Assembly: GCA_030533445.1 (NCBI GenBank)
Contig: CM060064.1
Location: 24,988,626-25,052,625 of the forward strand
DNA from: Cyprinodon diabolis
Taxonomy: Eukaryota; Chordata; Actinopteri; Cyprinodontiformes; Cyprinodontidae
Length of the DNA stretch: 64,000 bases
Direction of reading: 5' to 3'
Shown: piece by piece, positions 47,324-58,590 of the stretch
Layout: every line of letters begins with the position of its first letter
How positions within the stretch are numbered: position 1 is the stretch's first letter
Notes under the pieces: model-generated
Database searches by the model: none
Told to the model about the DNA's origin: nothing
Seen by the model: the letters and a program-made list of their open reading frames with translations, nothing else
Position numbers and translations under genes: made by a program

Positions 47324-47676
47324 GCTCACACCGACTCCGGTCTTACCGTTGCGGTGCGGTGGGTGCGGCGCCGCAGTGATTCCAAGTCATTAAAAAGACG
47401 TAAACCTCTCTCACCGGCTGCTGAGCTGTCCGGCTGCGGTTACCGAGACACTCCGGCGCTGCAGAAAATTCCGCAAGAAAGCTATCCTTGCTGCGTGCCG
47501 GAGCCCTCCGCAACAAGCTCTCGCAAATATCCTTATTTGGGCCGTGTTATCGCGTGAAGTTACGTGAACTCAAGTGAACTTCTGTTAAATCTCTGGACCT
47601 GTTGCCGGAGCCGCAGAGCCGCACCGCACCGTAGTCAAAAGGGCGGCTCGGTAACCGCACCGGAGCCAGTGTGAGC
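47324..47676. mobile_element. GC-rich MITE, 353 bp
   Basis: Ends GCTCACACCGACTCCGG and CCGGAGCCAGTGTGAGC pair with two mismatches over 17 bp, with further CGGTGCGG similarity inward. GC-rich, unlike the surrounding DNA. A target duplication was not identified, so superfamily is open. Confidence 0.7.
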
Positions 47677-47920
47677 AAGTCTATATGACAGAACAGCAAC
47701 TACTAAATAACTGCCTAATGCAAATATAACAACTGTTAAAATGTTTTTCAGATTGCAGTTGCAAAACACCACTGTGATGTTTTCCAGAGCAGGATTGTTT
47801 TAAGATGTGCTTTGGTCTTAGTCCCTCTTTAACTAGCTGAAAGCTTAAGCCTTTGGGCACTACTAATCTAGATCTATACTAGACAAGACATCAAGAGAGT
47901 TTATCTACTACCGTTACGAT

Positions 47921-48291
47921 TAGGGTTGAAACAATTAATACGATTAAGGATGATTAATCGATTACTGAAATAATCGTCTAACTAATTCAGTAATCGATTA
48001 ACCATAAAGTGGAGTATAGAGACTATAAAACATGCCTTTAACTGACAGAGCAACACAGTTAGAGCAGTAATCATATAAAAATTGTTTAAAAAAATATATA
48101 GATATTTTGCATTTAAGAGAAAAAATATTTTCTTCTGTCAACATGCTCTATCCAGAACTCCTCAATTGGAAAAGTTTTAGTTTCACCTTGTTTAATTTTT
48201 GAAAAAGTCTTCTTTAAGGAACCTTTGGCAATCCGATTATTAATCGGAAAAAATTAATCGAATTGCAAAATAACCGTTATTTGCAGCCCTA
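47921..48291. mobile_element. hAT MITE, 371 bp
   Basis: Ends TAGGGTTGAAAC and GCAGCCCTA, with AATCGATTA-like words inside both ends. Flanked by GTTACGAT (47913-47920) and GTTATGAT (48292-48299), an 8-bp duplication with one difference. Confidence 0.85.
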
Positions 48292-48881
48292 GTTATGATA
48301 TTATGTTGTTTTTTAAAATCAATATACAAGAATTTTGAGCTATGTTTAAACCAGGTGTGCTATGGGATTATTTTGCTTTACATGTATACCAGTCTTCTCT
48401 ATTCCTGTCATTGATTGAAATATAGAGGTGCTCATTCATTGTTTACCGTAATTTCACAATGAATGACAGGAAAAAGAATACCTATTAGTTGTTCTTGTTT
48501 GATTTTTGGCTGTTTTTATCTTCAGAGTCCACTAATGTTGAACCCCTCCTAGGGGGCACATTCAAAACTTGTATTCTTGTGCATGAAAAAAATACTGTCA
48601 AATGTCTCGATGCTTGGTGTTACCTAGCGGTATAGAGAAATGAACTAACCCCCAGGGTAGAAGCCTTTTTTTTTGTGATCGATTTTCAGACTTGATGAAT
48701 TTTAAGATATTTTTACAAACAACTTTGTTTCTATAACAGGCATGCTGTGCATTTTAACATTTAGGATATTATTAATAGATAATAATGTAAGAAGTAGTTC
48801 TAGAATTACATAATGTAATAATTAAGTTTACTCTGTTTTCAGATTTTTTTCGAGACCGTGGAAGAGGCAGATTGATCAAAG

Positions 48882-48971
48882 ATGATTCCTCATGAAGTTT
48901 GCGGAACACATTTACAGAACTGGAGGGACTTCATCTTCTTTGGTGTGGCAGCTGAAGTTGTCCATTTGTAA
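48882..48971 (+). CDS. Upstream ORF in ataxin-1 leader, 29 codons
   Basis: In the leader of the first coding exon (which starts at about 48843), an ATG in a purine context (AAGATGA) opens a 29-codon frame that ends with TAA at 48969-48971. This is 118 bp before the ataxin-1 start. The peptide begins MIPHEVCGTHL and has no known domain. Human ATXN1 also has a long leader with upstream AUGs, so a translation-damping role is plausible. Whether the peptide itself matters is unknown. Confidence 0.45.
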   Translation: MIPHEVCGTHLQNWRDFIFFGVAAEVVHL

Positions 48972-49089
48972 CAACATAAAGAGTCAGAGCCACAGAGAAC
49001 TCTTGGAAGCCCCAGAAAAATACCACTGAGAAAATATTCTCATAGGGAAAGACCTTAGTACAAAGGAACATTAAGACTTGTTGGGCACA

Positions 49090-51760
49090 ATGAAAGCCAA
49101 TCAAGAGCGGAGTAATGGATGTCTGCCTCCCAAGAAACGTGAGATCCTGGCAATGGAGCAGAGGCCAGTAGTAGTAGCCGCTGCTACTCCTCCTGCTGTG
49201 GTGCAGACTGATAGTACCCACACAGAAAACTTAGCATGGCTTGCAAGTGTGGCCAGTGAACGCTGCAAGTCCAGAGAAACAGACAGTCCAAGATGTCCTG
49301 TTCCCTCAACTTCTTCTTCTCCTACCACGTCTATCCCCTCCCCAGCAACTCCCATTTCGGCTGTGCCCCTGGCCTCTCTGCCAGCAGTTTATCCAGCTAC
49401 CCTTCCCCAACAGCCTGGGACAATCCAGTTTGCTCAGCTGGGACCAAACGTGCAATTCATCAGCTCTGGGCCCTATGCTGGCTATATTTCCTCCCATATC
49501 ATTCCAGCTAATGCTAGTTCTGCCCCTAACAGCTCTGCATTAGTAGGACAGCGCACCCAGATAGATGGCTACACCACTGCCCTCATATCTCCCAACACCA
49601 AAGGAGAACAGCAGTTTCAAATTGGACTCTCTCCTACAGAATTGGCTCCAGTTACACTTCCAGGTTCCCCCCAAGTAACTAATCAGTACATCCATCTGGA
49701 CAGCAGAGCACCATTGACTGTAAGCGGAAATGCTGTAGCATCATCTACAGGTCACCTTCAGCTACACCCTCATGCAGCTGTCCTCCCACCAACTCTTACA
49801 CTTGCCCCATCACAGCTTGTGGTTCAGTATGCAGATGGTTCAGCTTCAAAGAAACCAGAAGGCCATGTTAAGGGTGTACTGAATGGAGAAGTGGAAGTAG
49901 TCAAACAAGCCAAAGTTTCAGGAGCCAACCATCAGCCCATACAGAGCTATGAGGCCAGGCATATCCTCCTACCTGCTGACTATGGCCAAAACCCCGCAGG
50001 TTTGCAGACCTCCTTGGTGCTTGTTGCCCAGCCAAACCATGGAGTGGAACATGAAGCTGGCTCAAATAAAATTTCCTTGGTCCAAACAGAGAAAGGAAGC
50101 ATCTGTTTTGGGAAGCCTGTATCCAGGGCCTCTTCTTTCACTTCACTTTCTTCCTCAGAGCTGGTCAAGTCTGTTGCTCCTCATGCTGTCATCCAGACCA
50201 GTCTGCCTGCCGAGGAACTGCCAGCCAGTCTCTACTCGTCCACCCAGCCTCCCATCATTGGCTACATTACCAGTGCAAACCAGCACACTGTTAGTTACCA
50301 TGCAGCACTGCCTCAGCACCTGGTCATCCCAAGTGGCCAGTCCCTCCTCATACCAGTCAGCAGTGCCAACAATGGCACAGAAATAGAGGTCAGTCGCACT
50401 GTCAGTGCTCTTACTGCCACTACTACCCCTCAAATATCCACCGCCATGCCACATGCCTACTTGGCAACAGCTTTGTCCAAATGTGAAGCTCTTGGCCCAG
50501 ACGTAAATCAACCTCCTACTGTCAAATCACAGGCCACAGCCTTACCATCACTGCCCACAAACCCAGTCGCCACAGTGGTTGCAGCTCCTTCCCAAACTCC
50601 CACTTCTGTCCCCACTCCTTCCCCGGCTTCCATCCAAGCCTCCCCCTCCATCTCTTCCCCATCTTCTCCCGTGGCTCTTCCACCATTCTTTATGCGAGGA
50701 TCTATCATCCAGCTAGCTGATGGGGAATTAAAGCGTGTAGAGGACCTCAAGACAGAAGACTTTATTCAGAGCGCTGAGATCAGCAGTGAGCTAAAGATAG
50801 ACTCCAGCACTGTGGAGCGCATAGACAGTGGTCAAAGTCCCAATGCAGTGCTCATTCAGTTTTCAGTAGGGGAGCTCAAAGCCCAGGTAAGTCATTAACA
50901 AGTTATCTATTTGGGATATCTATAAACATTATACAGAAATGTGTGTAATTTCATATCAGAAAGATTTAAGCATGTCAGACAAGATTAAAAACAGATTTTC
51001 ACAATGTGTGTTTTGCTGTGTGCTTTTAGAAAAAGGTAACTGTTTCCCTTGTGTTTATACCCTTGTCTAGGTGTGTGTCGAGGTGCTGGTGGAGTATCCG
51101 TTCTTTGTTTTCGGCCAGGGCTGGTCATCTTGCTGTCCTGACAGAACCACACAACTGTTTGAGTTGTCATGTGCCAAGCTTTGCGTCGGTGATGTCTGTG
51201 TGTCATTGACCCTACGCAGTTTAAGGAATGGCTCGCTGACAGACTGTCAGGCTTTGGAAACCAAGCTGAAGATGGGTTCACTCTCTGACCCACCCTACTG
51301 CATTGATCCCAATATGACAGACACTATAAATCCCAACCCTCCGGGCAGTAATGGTACTCTCCTCATGAAGGCTTCCACTGCCAACAGGGTGGAGAGACTG
51401 AACATTTCTGGATCTGGAGAAGGAGAAACTATTCGGCTGGTACCATCTCCAGAAAGGGTGGAGGGGATGTACAAAGGTGCATCAGTGGTGGCAGGTTCTG
51501 GGAGGAGAGAAATAAGACAAGATTCAATAAAAACAGACATATCCGCACTCTCTAAACCACAGTGCAATGATCCAGAGAAACCTTTTGTTCGCAAGAGACG
51601 CTGGTCGGCTCCGGAGCGAGACCAGACTGAGAAAGCTGAAGAGGAACCTCCTGTGACTCTGCCTAAGCCCTCTTTTTTACCACATGAGGTGAAAATCAGC
51701 ATAGAGGGCCACTCGAGTGTTGGGAGTGAAAGATGTTTGAAGAAAAGAGTTGACTGTTAG
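49090..51760 (+). CDS. atxn1: Ataxin-1
   Basis: Nuclear RNA-binding transcriptional co-regulator that works with Capicua. Two coding exons, 49090-50886 and 51071-51760, encode 828 aa. The start MKANQERSNGCLPPKKREI matches the conserved ataxin-1 N-terminus. Residues 20-525 are low-complexity Ser/Pro/Thr/Ala-rich. The AXH domain spans about 530-655 (FFMRGSIIQLADGELKRVED, then EYPFFVFGQGWSSC), with the intron inside it after residue 599. A basic nuclear-localisation/14-3-3 site, RKRRWSAPE, places the phospho-serine at 778 (human Ser776). The conserved tail LPKPSFLPHEVKISIEG follows, plus about 11 residues more than human. At the place of the human polyglutamine tract only Gln174-Gln175 occur (49609-49614). 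AXH sequence (DFIQSAEIS) and the 14-3-3 site favour ATXN1 over ATXN1L. The a/b duplicate is undetermined. Confidence 0.96.
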
Positions 51761-54700
51761 GAGAACTTTGAAGTACCCGTTATTTGCTTTGTGTCCAGCC
51801 TCTCTTTTTTCACTCAATCCTGACTACTGTAATATAGAGTTTTTTACAGGATTTACGTGTTTTCTTTTAAACAAGGAAGAAGTAAAGTAGAGCACCTTGA
51901 TGTGGTAAGACGCAAGATGAGTGCAATTTCTGCTGAAAGCAACAATGAATGCAAATTAAATGTTGATCATGAACGGGGAACGTCTGTTGTAGGACGGAAT
52001 AATGCAGGACCGAAACGAGTTTTCTTACAAAATAATAAAGCACAGGACGTTGTGTTTAAAGGGGTGTGTTGAGGCATAAGTGGAAGGTCGAGTAAGAGAC
52101 GTTTGGTGTTTTAATGACAATGGTTTTTGTCTCAGTCTGAATCGAGATTTGTATTTTCATCTATAATTTTCACACCATCATGATAGCGGGTGGCCTTATT
52201 CCTCTATATGATTGTGTGTTTGCCTGTTCACATGTATGCTTGTTTTGTTCTTACTGTCAAATGGAGCACAGGATGTGAGATGATACTGTTAGCTGCAAAA
52301 TTGTTCAAGTTGTGAAATTCATGACTAAGAAGGCTTGAATGTAATCCCCTAAATAGTGACTCACCAAGTCATGCATGTGCTGTTTGTTACAACCCGATTT
52401 GTAAAATGAGAATATCGCTCTGAGTGTGATGCAATGCTATCGCAACAGGCTGGTTTTAACAGTTCTGTGTAGATACATCCCTATAGTGATATCCCTCAGT
52501 TAAATTTGCTGTTAAACCTTGAACTCTACTCAGATTCCTTCTTTAAAGAAAGGCATGTTTTAAGGTACATTATTTGAGGCTTCTGTTAACTTATTTACAA
52601 CACAAATTTTGAAGCCACAGTATTTCCACTAAATACCAATAAATGAGTTATGTTACAGCTATATGAACATTTTACAGGGATATGAAATATGGCTTACTAA
52701 CTTGACTAATTGTTTCCTGAGCACATACAGCTGCTTACAATGGGCTATTCTGCAGTCCAATGCATCTCTACCAGTGTGTTTATGTTTAGATACAACTAAA
52801 TAAATTAAAACTATAAAAAGGTAGACTAAAGCAGCCCTGAAGTACAATATATTGTGGGGTCTGGTTTCTTCACACCGCTCCTATGGCATTATGTTTATTA
52901 TCATGGATAGATTAACTGTTTGAAAGTAATGTCCCATGACTCTTAACCATTATAGAACAACTTTATGTTGCACTGGAGAGCCTTAGCTCAGCATTCATAT
53001 AATTCAGCTCACTTTTATTATAATAGTCTAGGGCAATTTGTATCATAAAAAATGGCTGATGTTATAAAATAACCTAAGAACAACCATTTTGACCTTGAAG
53101 AAATAATGGACCAGTCATATCCCTACTTAAACACTTGAAATAATAACATCAAGCCATCTTTGGCTTTAAAACTGTGGAAAATTTAATCAATACTGACCAC
53201 CAATCTTTGTTATAGTTGAGCAGGGATTTAGCACTTTAAAAAAATAGAAATTTTACACCTTATAAATAAAACACCTGCAAATATAGCATATTCTATAGAT
53301 ACCTGTTCTGAAAAAAAATTGTATTTGTGCTTGTGTCTTTGCCTCCTGTTTACATAAACCAGGATTATACTGCAGCCCATATGCCTCAGAAGTCAGAACT
53401 CAAATCTGGTAATAAAGGTGTACTTAAAAATGTTCCAATTTTAGATATGTCTGTGATTAGCTAGTTTTTATAACTTTGTTTTTGTTTTGTTTTTTGAAAA
53501 GAAGCTAGAAAAAAATCTGACTGCTGCCTACAAAATAAAATAAAGCATTAATATTGCAAAGTGCTATAGAATTTTAGTAAAGGTAGGTGTAAAACTGGCA
53601 AAAGTTGTTGCTGCAAGAGTAAGGCAATCAGTGGGTCAGAAATCGGGCAACAAAAAATAAGCCTTTAAACAAGCTGATATTTTGCTAGTTGGGTTTGCAA
53701 CCGGATGGACCGCAAGTCTAAAACAATTTGACAGCATTTAATGTGTTATTCATTTAGTCACAGTGGCAAAATTTCTTAATAGCAGAGGTTAGTATAAGTT
53801 ATATTAGATCATGTTAGCAAATAATATGAGCAGTGCAAAAAATTGCAAAAAAAAAACGTTTGGATAATAACGCGAATCTTGTAATGATAAAATGAGAAAT
53901 GATGTTAATATTTATATCCATTTATCTGCTAATGAAATTCAGCTTGAAACTCCAAATAGTGGTCAAGGTAAATATTAATTGGACTGCTTATTTCCTAATT
54001 TCCATATCATGTGGAAACTTCATAGAAAGATAAATATTGTATTAAGTGAATTGAGGACATTGCTTTAATGGGTTCAGTTGCTATCTCTATTAAGCTCTGA
54101 AAAGGTTAAAATTTACTTAATTTGGTGATTTTAACTACATAAAAAGATGCTGCTGCTACAGTTTGTTCTAACCAAAAATGACATCCAAGAAAAGCAGTGT
54201 GTGCTACCTAAAAAATGACAGATTTCAGCATTTTGGGCGACTAATCTCATTGGTACCTCTATAACAAACACCAAGGCTTTGATATTTAGCATGCATGAAG
54301 TTTACAGCAGTACAGTGGGTTTTACATTGAGATTTTAACATCAATTTGCCTTTCTCAGGTCGACACCTGCTATATGCTAGAGCAATGGTGTTGTGATCTA
54401 AACACCAAACTTTCTTTGTTTCCATTTTAGAAAAAAAAAAAAAAGATTCATACTACAGTTCATACTCAGGAAGGGAACGTAGTTAACAGATTGTATTTGA
54501 GGTATGTATGTGTGTGTGTAAGTGAAGGCCTGAGATAGTATTTCCATGTCATCAGTCACGTGTATGTGTGTGGATCGATGTTTATGTGTGTTGAAAAGCA
54601 GCACTTTGATGGAACATGCAGTTGGAGCTTGATGGCAATGGTGAACCTCTCTCACAGTTTTTAGATATAATGATATGAGACTGTTTCTTATCACTTTACA

Positions 54701-57700
54701 TGTTTTGCAGGTTTATCACAGAGAGAAACCAATATAGAATGTAAACAGACATGAAACAAACTTTATTTTTCTGAGGATTTATAGAGCTACTATTAAGCGA
54801 AAGGCAGAGATGCTATAGAGCAAGCTAGTCATGTACAGTGAAATTGTATCTTAGAGAGTGTACAGAGTGTAATCTAACCTTTTAATGTACTGTATGTGCC
54901 ACAACGCCTCCCTCTACAATCATTCCATTGACTCACTGATACCTACAACTTCTGCTCTTGTTTGTTTCAACTCTGGTATTGATCAAATGTTCATGAATGT
55001 GGGAACAACACTATGGTGGGCCTCCTCAGAGTTTAGTTGGTGTGAAAAATGGATTGCAGTTTTATCCTAATAGCCATTTAACTCCTATGGGAGGGGTTTA
55101 TTGTATACCCAGAAATCAGACTGTTCTGTTTGTGTGTGACTGCTCAGGCTATATATATATATATTAAAAAAAAACAACACTGCCCTCTGACTGTTCTCCT
55201 GTAACTATGTGGTGTTATATCCTTCACTGTTACAAAAAGGAACTACTGTTTGTCTTAATAGCTATTTTATCTTCCTCACATGGCTCACGTATGTAGTTTT
55301 CAAAACTGAATTGTTTTTTAGATACAGAGCGGACCCGTTATGATAAGGACCAATGCGTTAGACCTGGTGTTTATTTCTAAATGAAAATTCTGGGGACACA
55401 TTTATGGGTTGATGTGAAATAAGTGAGATGTAGCATCAAAAATAAGTTGTTGTTTTGTGTTTTCCATAAACCTGTGACTCTGGAATTGAAATGCTGATGG
55501 CTCCCTTTTTAAAATTTCCTCCTGTTTTTTTTTTTCTGGATCTATGATTTTAGAATCTGAAGAATATATAGTTTAATTTGCAACAAACAACTGCAGCAAA
55601 AACAATACAAGGAAATGAAAAGCACAAGCCAATATATTTTCTGTGAGACAAAACATTGAAATTGGATCACTGACTACAAATTAAATTAATTTAACCAGCT
55701 AAACCACGCATGATGAAAAATACATTTTATTAATAGAAATACCATGATATAAATTATGTTTGTTACAAATGATTCATGCATTAATAAAGATCAATTATAA
55801 TCAGTTTAAAATACATTCAAATAATTATTTTGTCCATAGCAGAAAACATATAAGGTAAAAAAAAATTGACTGCTTTATCTGTATGTCACATTCAATGTCA
55901 TTTGGTTAATTTATTTGCAGTTTTTATTAAATTCCTTCAAAGTCATGTAAAAACTAAACATGTTGCTATTTTAGAAAATCTGAGTCATGGATTTTACAAA
56001 CAGAAGCTAGAAAATTTAAGTCCCTGCATAAATGTTTGCAGCAAAGATAGTTTCATAATTTAACATCATTAGAGCTGAAAGTAAATACTGACAGAAAACT
56101 TTTTATCTATGGTAAATCAAGTTTTTTTTGTATTTATTATAAAAAAGCCAAGACATTTCTTACTTGCACTAATAATAAGGTTTGAACATAGCCATTAAAC
56201 TCTCCATGACCGACCTTATGTTTTATAAAGGAAATCCAGCCTTTATTATGATTAGACAGTTTTCTTTACACTTTTTTACCATCTGCATTTCAAATCAAAC
56301 CTCAGGCATTGGCCTTGAGTTTTGGATCAAGATGCTATGTTGACCTTTTTACATCGTCTGCTGTTACTGGAAGTTTTCTGCCAGCAAACAAATCCATGCT
56401 TTATTCTGTCAGCTGAAATAAACTGTAATACAAATCTTTAGAAATTGATTACAGATGTTTGTATTTTTTTTTCTTTTTGTTTTGAAAAATGAAGTAATTT
56501 AGTTTTTGGACATTCTTCTTTTCATTGTGGTTTAATTTTTATTGTGATATGTTCCAAATATATTGATAAATAAAGTTTGAAGATTATATAAACATGAGCC
56601 GTCAAGAACAAATCACATTGCAGTTTGAGAGAAAAGGTAAACAAAACTCTCCTTTCCTAACTATGTTACTGTCTGTGATACATTTTGTACACATCAGAGT
56701 ATATATATGGTAAAAAAAAACCAACAACAAAAAAATGTTATCCCTAATAGATTTAGATCTAAAAATGTTTATTCAATTCTACATTCTATTAGAGAATGGA
56801 ATCTTTTAGAAAGATTGTAAAATGATGTGCAAGGAGTAGGCCTGCAAATTTTGAAAAAAGTAAAGAATGCTTAATTTTAAAGACAAATATGGCATGTTGA
56901 AATATATTGGCCGATTGTCACTAATCTGTGTAGAAATCTGTATTGGTCTCACAGTATTCAAACCCTTTTTTATTCTTGTCAGCTGGATAATTTATATATT
57001 TCCATTGGTATTAAGATAATTTAACTTTGGTAATGGGCTCCAAGTCTTCGAGGTTGGGAACGCATCCTTGCCATTGCTCTAATTATTAGGTCACTTATTG
57101 CAGACACTCTATCAGGACAACCTACCTTAGTAACTCTACCTGATAATGATTCCTTCAGTCATATTAAGCCTTTTTGGAAAATATATCTATATCTACCAGA
57201 GGTATAAAAAAAAGTTTGACCTTAGGTGTACACTGTATATTTTAACTGGTTTCACATTACAGTACAGCTCCCTCCTCATTTGGATATTTTATCATGATAT
57301 ATTTATCATCTAAAGGGTCAGGATGCAGTTATCAACCTAAAAACTGAGAATTCCGGGATATATAAAACTAGGATATCTGCATATATGTATAGCTAGTGTT
57401 CCCAATTACTGCTTCACTACTGAGTTCTTTGAAAGCATTTTTTTTATTAATTTGAATGGGATTGTTTAATCCAGAGAATAAAACTGACTCAACATTTGTT
57501 TTTCTGTCAGTGCATGACCACATTTGTGGAGTAATGGATGCCTCTATTATAGGCTTCTGATACATTGCACTAGGGACAGGTTTTAGCACAAGGTCCACGA
57601 GTTAATACACTGTTAATTGTTATGAAATGTTAAATATAAACAGCCCTGTGTAAAAAGTAAGAAGGCTACAGAGCTTTTACTTGCTGAGAGATTGCTTGCT

Positions 57701-58590
57701 GGCTTAAGTTTTCTAATTAAGTTTCTTGTCAGTAAAACAGCTTTTTCTCCAGGCTAATATGAAAGGACCCCAGCTGATGCTGACAACTTCACATCTACTG
57801 GGATTTAAAACTGACCAGTGAAAGTGAGCAGCTGTAAAGTCTTCAGATTGGAAAAGCATATAAAAAAAAGGAACAGATAAAAATCATTTAAGGTGGTGCA
57901 TATTAATGTGAAACGGCTTGAAAGCAGACACCAGCATAGAGCAGGTTTATTATAAATTAGGAACCATCTTTATTCACAAGCACATCAAAGTTGGCTCCAG
58001 TAAATCAGTGATTTTACAGTGTTTCAGTACAAAGTGAAGGACAGAATAAAAGTGCCACATGGTGGGGATTTTTTGAAACTGCACTTTGCTATATGGATGT
58101 GTTAAAACAAAAGTTGTCAGTGAAACAAGCAACAGAAAACCTAAGAGAAACATCAGTTTGCCTGTTTGACATGTTAAAAAATGTAAATAGCCAAACGTCT
58201 TCCGTTATAATGTCGGTCTGTTTTTATTCCTGCTAGACTCTGATCCCCTTGTAAAGACCCTTTGAAATCATTTGAATAGTCATTGTTCAGTTAAATAAAA
58301 CACAAGGTGTTTTTACCTAAGATGTTTTCTTTTGCACCAGCTCAAACAACCCAGGAAGCAACGGGAGTCAAAGACTTTAAAAATGTTTTTGTAATTGAAG
58401 TGTGTTTGGATGAATCTCTTTGTAAGATGCGGTGTGTCCTTTCAGTACAGTATGTAGTAAGAACCAATAATGTTTCTTTACTTTGATGGTGTTGAGATTT
58501 GCTGTTAAATTCCTCCTTAAAATGTTTTATTTGACTTTCCCCCCCCACATATATTCAAAAAATAAAGAGTATGAAGAAAAATGCAGCCGG
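51761..58590 (+). other. Ataxin-1 3' UTR (long)
   Basis: Sequence without coding signal or recognisable transposon follows the stop. Poly-A signals AATAAA occur at 56569-56574, 58294-58299 and 58561-58566, giving 3' UTRs of about 4.8 or 6.8 kb. The human ATXN1 3' UTR is about 7 kb (known). Seed matches: miR-101 GTACTGTA (54887-54894), miR-130/301 TTGCACTA (56164-56171 and 57565-57572), miR-19 TTTGCAC (58331-58337), and a Pumilio-type TGTAAATA (58182-58189). The absence of transposons over about 7 kb, unlike the rest of the window, supports a transcribed, constrained region. The exact end is inferred. Confidence 0.6.

Larger units (their letters stand above)
45184..48842 (+). other. Probable ataxin-1 5' UTR intron
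   Basis: Between the donor at 45184 and the acceptor at 48841-48842 (TCTGTTTTCAG). It contains a pyrimidine-rich stretch at 46800-46975, two MITEs (47324-47676 and 47921-48291) and no recognised coding exon. Additional non-coding exons could be hidden here. Confidence 0.45.

Noticed and set aside
47279..47557. A 92-codon open frame as an upstream ataxin-1 coding exon
   Set aside because: Most of it lies in a MITE with paired GC-rich ends; the conserved ataxin-1 start is downstream.
49078..49089. Ataxin-1 starting four codons earlier
   Set aside because: The codon at 49078 is TTG; the conserved MK.NQERSN start is the ATG at 49090.
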